Assembly (NCBI GenBank): GCA_016839875.1
Contig: JAEOTK010000122.1
Location: 1-19,254 of the forward strand
DNA: 19,254 nucleotides
Origin: Candidatus Heimdallarchaeota archaeon
GTDB lineage: Archaea; Asgardarchaeota; Heimdallarchaeia; Heimdallarchaeales; Heimdallarchaeaceae
Direction of reading: 5' to 3'
Position numbers and translations under genes: made by a program. The first letter of the stretch is position 1, and each line of letters starts with the position of its first letter. The notes beneath the pieces are model-generated. The model was not told the origin of the DNA. It did no database searches and was given only the letters and a program-made list of their open reading frames with translations. Below, piece by piece: positions 7,198 through 14,509 of the stretch.

Positions 7198-8074
7198 AAA
7201 TTTGTTTTGCTAGTAAGTCATGTAGTTCTTTAACGAAGATAACGCGATTTTCATCAGTTATATTTTCTAATTTTCCCCATTTCTTTATTTGTTGATATAT
7301 GAAATCTTCAATTTCATCCCTGTTATTAAAGAGAAAGAAATAATCTCTAGGAAAGAAAATAAAAAGCATGCAAGGTTCAAGACCATGCATTCGTGGATCT
7401 GTTGATTTCTTATTTTTAATTTTAAATAAATGAGCTAGCATTTCATATGTTGTTATATCTAGGACTGGTAAAGGTCCAAAAAGACCTTCTTGTTCATCAA
7501 AACCTTGAATCAATCCACTGAAGATGTATACTGTTACTTTGGTGAGAAAATCATCAACTTCCTTTCTCTTGATAAATCTCAAACTATCAGTTGTTATTGT
7601 TTCTCCCCCCAAATCCCCAAACTTGATTATTGCAACTTGGATTTGCTGGAGAATTGTTTCCTTATTTTGTTGAGACAAAACTCTAGCTTTGTCTTCAATT
7701 TCAACCTTCTGAATAACTTCTATGAATCTGTCTATCTCTCCTTCGTCATTAAACAATGGTAAGAAGTTGATTTCAACATACAAACTTTCCCCTTTTTCTG
7801 TTATAGTTTTACGGAAAATTTTGTGAGGTTCTTTGTCCTCAAATCCAACAGCTGCTGGACAATCTTCACAAGGTTTATCACCTTGGTTTTCAAGATAATG
7901 CCAGCGATTATAGCATTGTCTATAAAGAAAGGACCCTACAAGCTCTTTGACTTTTTTATTCTCGAAGATAATCTTCCTGTCTATTGTTTGAACTGAAACA
8001 CCAAAAGGAAGCTCATCCAGAATTAAATTATAATCATCAAATTGTTCTTTAGCAATTTTACTGTCTGTTGGCAT
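7196..8074 (-). CDS. PAS-domain sensor protein with Cys motif and an unassigned C-terminal domain
   Basis: Residues 12-125 form a PAS domain: ELPFGVSVQTIDRKIIFENKK opens it and the closing strands are SLYVEINFLPLFND and GEIDRFIEVIQ. Inside it is a Cys54-x14-Cys69-x2-Cys72-Pro motif, a variant of the CYxxxH...PCxxCP signature common in PAS sensors, possibly a metal or redox site. A short helical linker (126-143) leads to a domain of about 145 residues that I do not recognise. Its landmarks are VAIIKFGDLGG (148-156), GLFGPLPV (197-204) and the strand-rich EPCMLFIFFPRDYFFLF (233-249). It has no histidine kinase, GGDEF or HTH motif, so output is probably through protein contact. The alternating alpha/beta pattern is compatible with a longin- or roadblock-like fold, but that is only an impression. 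The ATG at 8074 has a weak TATA-like box about 31 nt upstream. Confidence 0.8.
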   Translation of the reverse strand: MPTDSKIAKEQFDDYNLILDELPFGVSVQTIDRKIIFENKKVKELVGSFLYRQCYNRWHYLENQGDKPCEDCPAAVGFEDKEPHKIFRKTITEKGESLYVEINFLPLFNDEGEIDRFIEVIQKVEIEDKARVLSQQNKETILQQIQVAIIKFGDLGGETITTDSLRFIKRKEVDDFLTKVTVYIFSGLIQGFDEQEGLFGPLPVLDITTYEMLAHLFKIKNKKSTDPRMHGLEPCMLFIFFPRDYFFLFNNRDEIEDFIYQQIKKWGKLENITDENRVIFVKELHDLLAKQI

Positions 8075-8100
8075 ATTTAATCGAATTTGTTGTATCTGTG

Positions 8101-8110
8101 TAATAAGAAT
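8101..8110 (-). promoter_or_regulatory. Weak TATA-like box for the PAS gene
   Basis: ATTCTTATTA on the minus strand is centred about 31 nt upstream of the ATG at 8074. The match to the archaeal consensus is poor. Confidence 0.3.
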
Positions 8111-8163
8111 TATGACTCTACAAAAACAGAAGAAGATATTCCTAAAATGGTTTTACCTAACAA

Positions 8164-8171
8164 GATATAAA
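8164..8171 (+). promoter_or_regulatory. TATA box for the DUF1684 gene
   Basis: ATATAAAC preceded by AG is centred about 32 nt before the ATG at 8200. A second TATA-like string, CTATATAAGA at 8181-8190, is too close to the ATG to drive it unless translation starts later. Confidence 0.45.
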
Positions 8172-8199
8172 CTGTTTTTTCTATATAAGAATTAAGAAA

Positions 8200-8718
8200 A
8201 TGAATTCCGAAGAACAACTTGAAAAAACGAGAAAAGAAAAAGATTCATTTTTTAAGAATCAAAATTATTCTCCTTTAACTGATCAACAAAGAAAATCATT
8301 TGTTAAACTGAAATACTATGGAATTAATCAGCTTTTGAAATTTCAAGTTGAATTGAAGCAATATGAAGAGCAAAACAAAATAGATATCATGACTTCGAAA
8401 GGAATTGTTCAAGAGCATATACGATTTGGTTATGTGGAGTTTGAGATATTCTCCAAAAAATATAGTTTAAATGTATTTACACAACAAGATTCAGATCATC
8501 TTTTTGTTCCATTTAAGGATAAAACAAACGGAATTGAGACATATGGAGCAGGACGATATGTTGAATTAGAACATATTTCGAATAATTACTACACCTTAGA
8601 TTTCAATTCAGCCTACAATCCGTACTGTGCTTATAACGACAACTGGGTTTGTCCTTTAACACCTTTCGAGAACAATTTGAGTGTAGAAATAAGAGCTGGA
8701 GAAAAAAATTTCAAATAG
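8200..8718 (+). CDS. DUF1684 family protein
   Basis: The 172-residue product carries the full DUF1684 (COG3358) signature: VPFKDKTNGIETYGAGRYVE (residues 103-122) and then DFNSAYNPYCAYNDNW and CPLTPFENNLSVEIRAGEK to the C-terminus. The Asn-Pro-Tyr-Cys-Ala-Tyr and Cys-Pro-Leu motifs and the ETYGAGRY loop are the invariant family core. The biochemical function of the family is not known to me. The N-terminal 30 residues are charged and helical (EEQLEKTRKEKDSFF), as in bacterial members, with no signal peptide, so the protein is probably cytosolic. It is shorter than many bacterial members. It is divergently transcribed from the PAS gene and followed by a separately promoted membrane protein. 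The family is mostly bacterial in my experience, so it may have been acquired by transfer. Confidence 0.87.
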   Translation: MNSEEQLEKTRKEKDSFFKNQNYSPLTDQQRKSFVKLKYYGINQLLKFQVELKQYEEQNKIDIMTSKGIVQEHIRFGYVEFEIFSKKYSLNVFTQQDSDHLFVPFKDKTNGIETYGAGRYVELEHISNNYYTLDFNSAYNPYCAYNDNWVCPLTPFENNLSVEIRAGEKNFK

Positions 8719-8754
8719 TCAATAATTCATACTCAAGCCTAAATATCCGCTAAC

Positions 8755-8762
8755 TTTTATAA
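8755..8762 (+). promoter_or_regulatory. TATA box for the GT-C-like membrane protein gene
   Basis: TTTTATAA preceded by AAC is a good archaeal TATA match, centred about 31 nt before the ATG at 8790. Confidence 0.55.
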
Positions 8763-8789
8763 TGTTTATAGTTAATTGGCTTTATACAT

Positions 8790-10400
8790 ATGACTCAGCT
8801 AAGAAGTTCTAAGAAATATCGAGTAGAAATCAATTTCAAGATTTTAAAAGAAAAATTCACGATTGAAATTGTTCTAGCTGTTATCATATCTATTGGTCTC
8901 TTTGCGTTAGCTTTATACTTAAAACAGATCATAGGTGGTTGGATTTTCAATGAGGTTTTATGGGAATACAACTATGTATACAATCCTCCATCAGGTCCAA
9001 ATAAAATCTGGTATTTTGAAACTTATGCAGACGCAGAAACTTATTATAGAGAATATTTAGAAGCCTTCAGATCAGGAACTTGGAATCCTTATAAAAGAAA
9101 TGAAGGAAGATTAGATTTCTATGTCTATGGACCAATTTTCATATATGGTCTATGGTTCATTTCTCTATTCGTTGGAGCATTTCAACCTACTAATGACATA
9201 AATATCTTAACCGGATTAACTGTTAAATGGACAGCTCTTGTTTTTGATGCCTTAACAGTTATGATGCTGTATATTATGGTAATCGAAATGAAGGTGTTTA
9301 AAGAGAGAAGAGTAGCTAAACACCTCTTTGGGATTTTAGCAGCTGGTGTATTGATATTCGCACCAATGAATTTATACTATATTGACGCTTATTATCTGAA
9401 TATTCCACAAATGACTTTTTTCACAATGGTTTCAATTTTTCTGTTTATGAAACAGAGATATCGTTTTTCAGCTTACTTCATGACTTTAGCTTGGCTTACT
9501 AAGCAGCTACCCTTATTCCTTCTTATACCCATGTTTTTAATTTTGATGAAAAAAGAAGATGTAAGATTCGCAACAAGAAGATTCCTATTTCCATTTTTAG
9601 TGTCCTCTTTCCTTGTTTCTATACCCTGGATATTCATTACCCCTCATCTATATCTCATAAGGATTTTTGGGGCAGGAAGACCATTATATAAAATAGTACT
9701 AGGTGAAGCAGGTATTCCATATGGAGTAACATTTGCTAATTCTTTTCAATTTCTGGGGATTGAATCAATCGCAAAGTTCTATTTCTATATTAATTTTCCA
9801 ATGATTCCTTTTGTTTTCTTCTATACTTTATCAATACTTATTTCCCATTTCAATGCAAAGAAAATTGACGAAGATGAAACAAATTTCATAGTTTACATTA
9901 CATGGTTTTTTGTCTTAATTCATACCTTCATATCCAGAGGTCTTTTCAAATACTATGATGCTTTCTTTTCTCCTTTCCTAATCCTAACTGCTTTACTGTT
10001 ACTAGAAAAAATTATTCAAATTTATCAAGTGGAGAAAATATCTGAGGAGGTTGATTTACCAGAAGATGAACATTCAAGAAAAGTGCTATTAGAATTCTAT
10101 TTCAAAAAAGCATTCTTTGATATTGTTTTATTCATTACTTTTCTCAGTTCCATTGTCATCATTTATTATTTTCAATGGATAATTATGATAACCATACGCT
10201 ATTTTCATCCTTTGTTACTTCTAGTTATGTTCTTGATATTATCTGCTTTCTTTCCTGTTAGCTTCTATAAGAGCATCTTTGTTTCTGAAAACTACACACA
10301 ATTTGAGAATGATATTAAGAGCATCTTTCCAGCAATAAAGGATGAAATTATTGTAACATGGAATAAAATTGTGAAACAAACTAGAAAAGAAAAAACTTGA
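8790..10400 (+). CDS. Multi-pass membrane protein, GT-C-type glycosyltransferase-like
   Basis: A 536-residue integral membrane protein with roughly 12 hydrophobic spans (about 25-45, 112-130, 145-167, 178-195, 205-220, 236-253, 264-284, 334-352, 366-381, 390-406, 441-461, 472-492). Between spans 1 and 2 lies a large extracytoplasmic loop holding the layout of polyprenyl-phosphate-sugar glycosyltransferases: an AFRSGTWNPY string (92-101), then DFYVYGPIF (109-117), where the Asp would take the role of the GT-C catalytic acid. A conserved-looking WLTKQLPLFLLIP (235-247) resembles the lipid-donor side of mannosyltransferases. These enzymes move a sugar from a dolichol-type carrier to a lipid or protein outside the membrane. 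The acceptor is unknown. The Arg/Lys-rich ends would be cytosolic. The stop codon is separated by only 2 nt from that of the convergent SDR gene. Confidence 0.75.
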   Translation: MTQLRSSKKYRVEINFKILKEKFTIEIVLAVIISIGLFALALYLKQIIGGWIFNEVLWEYNYVYNPPSGPNKIWYFETYADAETYYREYLEAFRSGTWNPYKRNEGRLDFYVYGPIFIYGLWFISLFVGAFQPTNDINILTGLTVKWTALVFDALTVMMLYIMVIEMKVFKERRVAKHLFGILAAGVLIFAPMNLYYIDAYYLNIPQMTFFTMVSIFLFMKQRYRFSAYFMTLAWLTKQLPLFLLIPMFLILMKKEDVRFATRRFLFPFLVSSFLVSIPWIFITPHLYLIRIFGAGRPLYKIVLGEAGIPYGVTFANSFQFLGIESIAKFYFYINFPMIPFVFFYTLSILISHFNAKKIDEDETNFIVYITWFFVLIHTFISRGLFKYYDAFFSPFLILTALLLLEKIIQIYQVEKISEEVDLPEDEHSRKVLLEFYFKKAFFDIVLFITFLSSIVIIYYFQWIIMITIRYFHPLLLLVMFLILSAFFPVSFYKSIFVSENYTQFENDIKSIFPAIKDEIIVTWNKIVKQTRKEKT

Positions 10401-10402
10401 TG

Positions 10403-11197
10403 TTATTTTGAGATCAAGTTCCCTTCAGAATCAAAGAATCTATTTTTTCTTCTTCCAGCAGTCATAAAGTACCAGGAGGCTTTTACTGTACTTATGTAAT
10501 TAAACACCTTTCCAGTTCCCTTCACTTTTCTACTTTTTTCAACTAGAAATCTTGACACATTTTCAGGTGTATCTCCAAGTATATTGAATATTTTTCCTGC
10601 TTCTGGAGAAATGTTATTCAAAAACAAATCAGTCAAGGTCATTCCTGGAAGAAGGACATGAAATCCTATTTTAGATTTCTTATTTTCTTTTGCTAATGAT
10701 TTTGTTAATTGATAAATAGCACATTTAGTCGCTCCATAAGCTGCTAAATTTGCAGATACGTTTCCTTTAGCTCCCATTCCTGAAACATTAAAAATATGCC
10801 CATAACCTTGTTGCTTCATAAGTATTAGAGCCTCTTTGCAACCATAGAGAGTTCCAAGAAGATTAGTATCAACAATTTGTTTAAGTTCACTGTCAGAGAA
10901 ATTCATTAAGTTCTCATAGCGATCAGCTGTTGTACCAGCATTATTAATCCAGAAGTCAATTTTGTTTAGCTTTTCTTGTGCAAATTCTCCAAGTTTCTTT
11001 ATATCCTCAGCTTTTGAAACATCGCAAATAGTTCCATAGATTTTGGCTTTTGGATATCCTTTTTTGAGATTCTCAACCGCTTTTTCAATTGTTTCGAGGC
11101 TTCTAGAAGATATAACTAAGTTATCTCCATACCTTGCAAATTCTTCTGCAAGTGCATAACCTATTCCTTTGGAGCTTCCTGTAATTACTATATTCAT
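10403..11197 (-). CDS. Short-chain dehydrogenase/reductase resembling chlorophyll b reductase (NOL/NYC1)
   Basis: A classical SDR of 264 residues: cofactor motif TGSSKGIG (6-13), SRS after the second strand (30-32, NADPH preference), CDV (58-60), NNAG (85-88), the catalytic tetrad Asn112, Ser139, Tyr154 and Lys158 (AYGATK). What stands out is agreement with the plant NOL/NYC1 subgroup beyond the core: GTICDVSKAEDIKKL, IDFWINNAGT, MNFSDSEL, PGMTLTDLFL, IFNILGDTPENV, VKGTGKVFNYIS and finally RFFDSEGN. The C-terminal segment from about 200 onward is specific to that subgroup rather than to SDRs in general, as I recall it. An archaeon has no chlorophyll, so the real substrate is unknown. The ATG at 11197 is used because a TATA box lies 27 nt upstream; a TTG at 11209 would add only MFSK. 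Confidence 0.9.
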   Translation of the reverse strand: MNIVITGSSKGIGYALAEEFARYGDNLVISSRSLETIEKAVENLKKGYPKAKIYGTICDVSKAEDIKKLGEFAQEKLNKIDFWINNAGTTADRYENLMNFSDSELKQIVDTNLLGTLYGCKEALILMKQQGYGHIFNVSGMGAKGNVSANLAAYGATKCAIYQLTKSLAKENKKSKIGFHVLLPGMTLTDLFLNNISPEAGKIFNILGDTPENVSRFLVEKSRKVKGTGKVFNYISTVKASWYFMTAGRRKNRFFDSEGNLISK

Positions 11198-11220
11198 TTT
11201 GCTGAACAAGCTTATTGTAA

Positions 11221-11228
11221 TTATAAAA
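11221..11228 (-). promoter_or_regulatory. TATA box for the SDR gene
   Basis: TTTTATAA on the minus strand is centred about 27 nt before the ATG at 11197, predicting a leaderless transcript and fixing the start. Confidence 0.6.
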
Positions 11229-11281
11229 TTGTTTATTCTAACAACTCTCTTCTTATCTCAGAAGGAAAATAATGAGCGATA

Positions 11282-11290
11282 GATAAATTA
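11282..11290 (+). promoter_or_regulatory. TATA-like box for the DmpA-type peptidase gene
   Basis: GATAAATTA is centred about 27 nt before the ATG at 11313. Together with the SDR box at 11221-11228 it makes a compact divergent promoter pair. Confidence 0.45.
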
Positions 11291-11312
11291 ACTTGAATTC
11301 TAAATTTGAAAT

Positions 11313-12431
11313 ATGAAAGCTAGAGATTTAGGTATTCTTTTTGATGGTGTTCCAGGGAAACTCAATGCAATTACAGATGTAAAAGGAGTTTCCGTGGGTC
11401 ACTGTACTATTATAGAGGGCGAGGGAAAACTCATTCGTGGAGAAGGTCCCAAACGAACAGGAGTAACTGCCATTTTTCCTTGTGCTGAAAAATCAAGTGA
11501 GGTTCTTGCTGGATTCTTTTCGTATAATGGTAATGGAGAAATGACTGGCACACATTTGATAGAAGAAACAGGGAGATTAAGAGGACCTATCTGTATAACC
11601 AATACTCACAGCGTAGGAATTGTGAGAGATTCGATTATTGAATGGTCTGTAAAAAATAATCTCATCAAGAGACAGTTCTCATGGTCTCTACCAGTAGTTG
11701 CAGAAACCTACGATGGAACACTAAATGATATTAATGGATTTCATGTAAAAAAAGAACATGTGTTTAAAGCTCTAGAATCAGCTAAAATTGGTGACGTAGA
11801 AGAAGGAAATGTAGGAGGGGGAACTGGAATGGTTTGTCATCAGTTTAAAGGAGGAATTGGAACAAGTTCAAGAGTTCTACCCGAAAAATACGGTGGATAT
11901 ACAATTGGAGTACTAGTTCAAGCTAATTATGGTTTAAGAGAACATCTAACAATATCTGGTGTTCCTGTAGGTAAAGAGATGAGCGAAGAATTGTTACCTC
12001 AAATTCAAGTAGACAAAGATCCTACTGAAAAGCCGGAAGTCGGAGGATCAATAATTACAATAGTTGCAACAGATGCACCGCTACTCCCTTATCAGCTAAA
12101 GAGAATTGCAAAAAGGGTTATAGCAGGACTTGCTAGAGTTGGAGGATATGGTAATAACTCTTCTGGGGATATTTTCCTAGCATTTTCTAACACAAAAAAA
12201 TTGAAGACAGAAAAGAAATTATCGAAGAAAATTCTCAACTTTGAAGTTCTAGATGATAGAGCTATTTCACCTTTATTCAAAGCAACAGCAGAAGCTACAG
12301 AAGAAGCTATAATTAATGCAATCGTTAATGCTGAAACTATGAGAGGGATAAACAATAATACTGTTCATGCAATTTCTCATGAAAGATTAAAGGAAGTTCT
12401 GCATAAATATAATAGATTATATGAAGACTGA
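11313..12431 (+). CDS. DmpA/BapA-type aminopeptidase (peptidase family S58, self-processing)
   Basis: The 372-residue protein belongs to the P1 peptidase family, Ntn-like hydrolases that cut their own chain before a serine, which then becomes the N-terminal nucleophile. Seen motifs are the start ARDLGI-F-DG-PG-LNAITDV (3-23), VSVGH (26-30), the acidic/Gly segment FFSYNGNGEMTG (68-79), ITNTHSVG (95-102), EGNVGGGTGM (164-173), ANYGLREHL (204-212) and ATDAPLLP (252-259). The processing site is in GYGNNSSGD, with Ser283 or Ser284 as the nucleophile. Known members release N-terminal residues from D-, L- or beta-amino acid peptides and amides. No signal peptide is visible. It overlaps the formamidase gene tail-to-tail by 15 bp, and both act on amide bonds, which hints at related roles. 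Near the other end of the window is an oligopeptide importer that could feed it. Confidence 0.9.
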   Translation: MKARDLGILFDGVPGKLNAITDVKGVSVGHCTIIEGEGKLIRGEGPKRTGVTAIFPCAEKSSEVLAGFFSYNGNGEMTGTHLIEETGRLRGPICITNTHSVGIVRDSIIEWSVKNNLIKRQFSWSLPVVAETYDGTLNDINGFHVKKEHVFKALESAKIGDVEEGNVGGGTGMVCHQFKGGIGTSSRVLPEKYGGYTIGVLVQANYGLREHLTISGVPVGKEMSEELLPQIQVDKDPTEKPEVGGSIITIVATDAPLLPYQLKRIAKRVIAGLARVGGYGNNSSGDIFLAFSNTKKLKTEKKLSKKILNFEVLDDRAISPLFKATAEATEEAIINAIVNAETMRGINNNTVHAISHERLKEVLHKYNRLYED

Positions 12432-13316
12432 TTTAGGCAGAACAGCTCTAACTCCTGGTGTAATATCTACTAGCTGACTAATCCTCATATCCACTACACA
12501 GCTACAAAGAGCATACGCTTCTTGACGAGTTAATCCTTTCTCTTCAACTATCCAATCTATCATGTCCCTCAGAGCTATCTTACAAGCTTCATCTGTAGTT
12601 TCTCCCCAAGCTGTTGTCATATAGTATTCATCATTTTCATAATGTGGGCGCTTAATCTTCTTCTCTTTATTTACAATTAGTTTAATAGTTACGTCAGCAT
12701 CAACTTCAACAGCTGTTCCACATACTTCTCCGTCTCCTTGAACAGCATGAACATCTCCTACTCCAAAAAGTGCTCCTTCGACAAATACAGGAAGATAGAC
12801 CGTTGTTCCTGCTGTACAAGCTCGACTATCCATATTACCTCCATACTCTAGAGGAATTAAAGTTCCATGATCATGAGTGACTTCTACAGGAGCTACAATC
12901 AAAGTTCCTGGAAATGGATCTATAGGAATTCTTACTTTATCACTGAATTCTGCATACCCATCTTTTATGGGGACAATTCTAGTCCAAGGTTCTGTGAATT
13001 CCGGAGCTAAGAAACCAAAATCTGGTATAATACAACATGATCCTTGCTCTGCAACATCTACTTTGAGAATGTGAACCTCGAGAGTGTCTCCTTGCTCTGC
13101 TCCTTCAACATATACAGGACCAGTAGCTGGATTTATGTGTTCCATATCAAAATCAATAGGTAAATCTTCAGGTTTCTGAATTACCTGGTTAAAGGCGTCT
13201 TTGCATTCAAAAACTACTGTGTCACCTGATTGTATCTTCAATACTGGTGGGTTGTTCTTATCTGCTTTAAACACAACATCTTTCATCGAGATGTGATGGA
13301 TTTTTCCTTCTGTCAT
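12417..13316 (-). CDS. Acetamidase/formamidase family protein
   Basis: A 299-residue FmdA/AmdA family amidohydrolase, expected to release ammonia from formamide, acetamide or a similar small amide. Family landmarks are SGDTVVFEC (30-38), the NPATGPVYVEGAEQGDTLEVHI stretch from 62 with its conserved Asp77, GGNMDSR (159-165), and GALFGVGDVHAVQGDGEVCGTAVE (181-204) with Asp188, His190 and Asp195 as likely active-site or zinc residues. It is of the short form (about 300 residues) usual in archaea and Firmicutes; the methylotroph enzyme is about 400. The ATG at 13316 is preceded by a TATA-like box but no Shine-Dalgarno site. Its 3' end runs 15 bp into the DmpA-type gene on the other strand, so the two mRNAs are complementary at their ends. 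Confidence 0.92.
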   Translation of the reverse strand: MTEGKIHHISMKDVVFKADKNNPPVLKIQSGDTVVFECKDAFNQVIQKPEDLPIDFDMEHINPATGPVYVEGAEQGDTLEVHILKVDVAEQGSCCIIPDFGFLAPEFTEPWTRIVPIKDGYAEFSDKVRIPIDPFPGTLIVAPVEVTHDHGTLIPLEYGGNMDSRACTAGTTVYLPVFVEGALFGVGDVHAVQGDGEVCGTAVEVDADVTIKLIVNKEKKIKRPHYENDEYYMTTAWGETTDEACKIALRDMIDWIVEEKGLTRQEAYALCSCVVDMRISQLVDITPGVRAVLPKSVFI

Positions 13317-13345
13317 TTTTGATTCACTATTGAAGAAAGAATCCT

Positions 13346-13356
13346 ATTATAATAAA
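13346..13356 (-). promoter_or_regulatory. TATA-like box for the formamidase gene
   Basis: TTTATTATAAT on the minus strand is centred about 35 nt before the ATG at 13316, predicting a leader of only several nucleotides. Confidence 0.45.
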
Positions 13357-13397
13357 AATATTTCCAGAAAAATAAAAAAAATTGATAAGTGTTAATG

Positions 13398-13407
13398 CTT
13401 TTATAAA
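13398..13407 (+). promoter_or_regulatory. TATA box for the PHP gene
   Basis: CTTTTATAAA is centred about 25 nt before the ATG at 13428, the classic arrangement for a leaderless archaeal mRNA. Confidence 0.6.
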
Positions 13408-13427
13408 CTGTTGAGAAATAGAAAATA

Positions 13428-14498
13428 ATGACATTCTTGCGATTTCTAGCTAAAGCTTCTTTACATCTTCTAGTTTACCTAATAGTTGCAGGAATGGTTA
13501 TGGCTTTTAGTGTTCTTATTTTCAAATTCGGTCCTGCGAGTTCTATCTATTATGATGATAGTTGGGATGAAAGTGAAACCTATGTACCAGTCACAAATGT
13601 AACTTATAATGTTCTGTTTGATCAGCATTCTCATACCCATTTTAGCGATGGTAAATTATCTGTCAGACAGAATATAGAGTGGCATATAGCTCTGGGTTTT
13701 ACAGTAATGGCAATAACGGATCATAATACTTTAGATAACTCGGAAGATGTCAAAGAGCTCGCAGAAGAGTACAAGAATGAGATAATAGTGCTACAAGGAA
13801 TGGAATGGACAACATCGAGAATTCACTTGAATTTTATAGGTATATCTGAATGGACTCTAAACATCCCATTTTCTCCAACAGATTTAGAAATTCAGGAAGC
13901 AATAAGCGAAGTTCACAGACAAAATGGGACAGTGACTGTAAATCATCTACCTTTCACTGAAAATATTGCTGGAGATAAAATGCCTTCAAGAGATCAGCTT
14001 ATGTCGTGGGGAGTTGATTTTTTGGAAGTTGTTAATGAGCAGTATTTTGATGTAGAATCCTATAACTTCTATTTAGCAAATAATGAATCAATTGGTATCA
14101 TAACAGGAACTGATTTTCATTCACCTCATCCTGATGATGGAGGAAGAGTACATGCTTGGACAACATTAAATGTTGAAAATTTTTCTAAAGAAGCTGTTAT
14201 GAATGAACTGAGAGATCATAACACTTCATTCATCGTAAATAAATATGGTATTATAAATCAAGGTATCCACAAAGATAGTATATCATATTCTATATTAAGA
14301 CCTTTTTATGAATTAGGGGAAGGTTTAGTATATGTTCATCTGAGATACGATAGAGCATTTGCATTGACGGAAAGAATAGTAGTTAGTGTATTTGTTACAT
14401 ACTCATTTGCACTATTCTTGCTGATTGAAATTTTGATGTTTCTCAGAAAGAAATTAAAATTACGAAGAAAAAGAAAGTATAGAATTAAGCAAAAATAA
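13428..14498 (+). CDS. Membrane-anchored PHP-domain phosphoesterase-like protein
   Basis: The 356 residues hold a PHP (polymerase and histidinol phosphatase) metal-hydrolase domain between two membrane spans. The N-terminal span is about 11-33, after basic residues (Arg5, Lys9); the second is about 315-338, followed by a very basic tail (KKLKLRRKRK). Both ends should be cytosolic and the catalytic domain outside. Metal-binding motifs are DQHSHTHFSDG (His67, His69, Asp74), ITDHNT (Asp98, His99), GMEW (Glu126), His133, NHL (His173) and GTDFHS (Asp229, His231), a nearly complete trinuclear PHP site. Most PHP enzymes are cytosolic, so an exported one probably hydrolyses phosphoesters of the envelope or from the environment. 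Several N-x-S/T sequons (for example Asn57 and Asn166) would be available for archaeal glycosylation. It is a monocistronic unit. Its stop lies 11 nt from that of the convergent TPR gene. Confidence 0.85.
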   Translation: MTFLRFLAKASLHLLVYLIVAGMVMAFSVLIFKFGPASSIYYDDSWDESETYVPVTNVTYNVLFDQHSHTHFSDGKLSVRQNIEWHIALGFTVMAITDHNTLDNSEDVKELAEEYKNEIIVLQGMEWTTSRIHLNFIGISEWTLNIPFSPTDLEIQEAISEVHRQNGTVTVNHLPFTENIAGDKMPSRDQLMSWGVDFLEVVNEQYFDVESYNFYLANNESIGIITGTDFHSPHPDDGGRVHAWTTLNVENFSKEAVMNELRDHNTSFIVNKYGIINQGIHKDSISYSILRPFYELGEGLVYVHLRYDRAFALTERIVVSVFVTYSFALFLLIEILMFLRKKLKLRRKRKYRIKQK

Positions 14499-14509
14499 AT
14501 TTCGTTTTA

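Noticed and set aside
7490..7762. Plus-strand 90-codon frame opposite the PAS gene
   Set aside because: The composition looks like a shadow of the PAS-protein coding strand; no promoter or ribosome site was seen.
8181..8190. CTATATAAGA as promoter of the DUF1684 gene
   Set aside because: It is centred only about 15 nt before the ATG, so transcription would begin inside the coding region; the box at 8164-8171 fits better.
12092..12355. Minus-strand 87-codon frame opposite the DmpA-type gene
   Set aside because: It is an Ala/Ile/Ser-rich antisense shadow of a well-supported gene.
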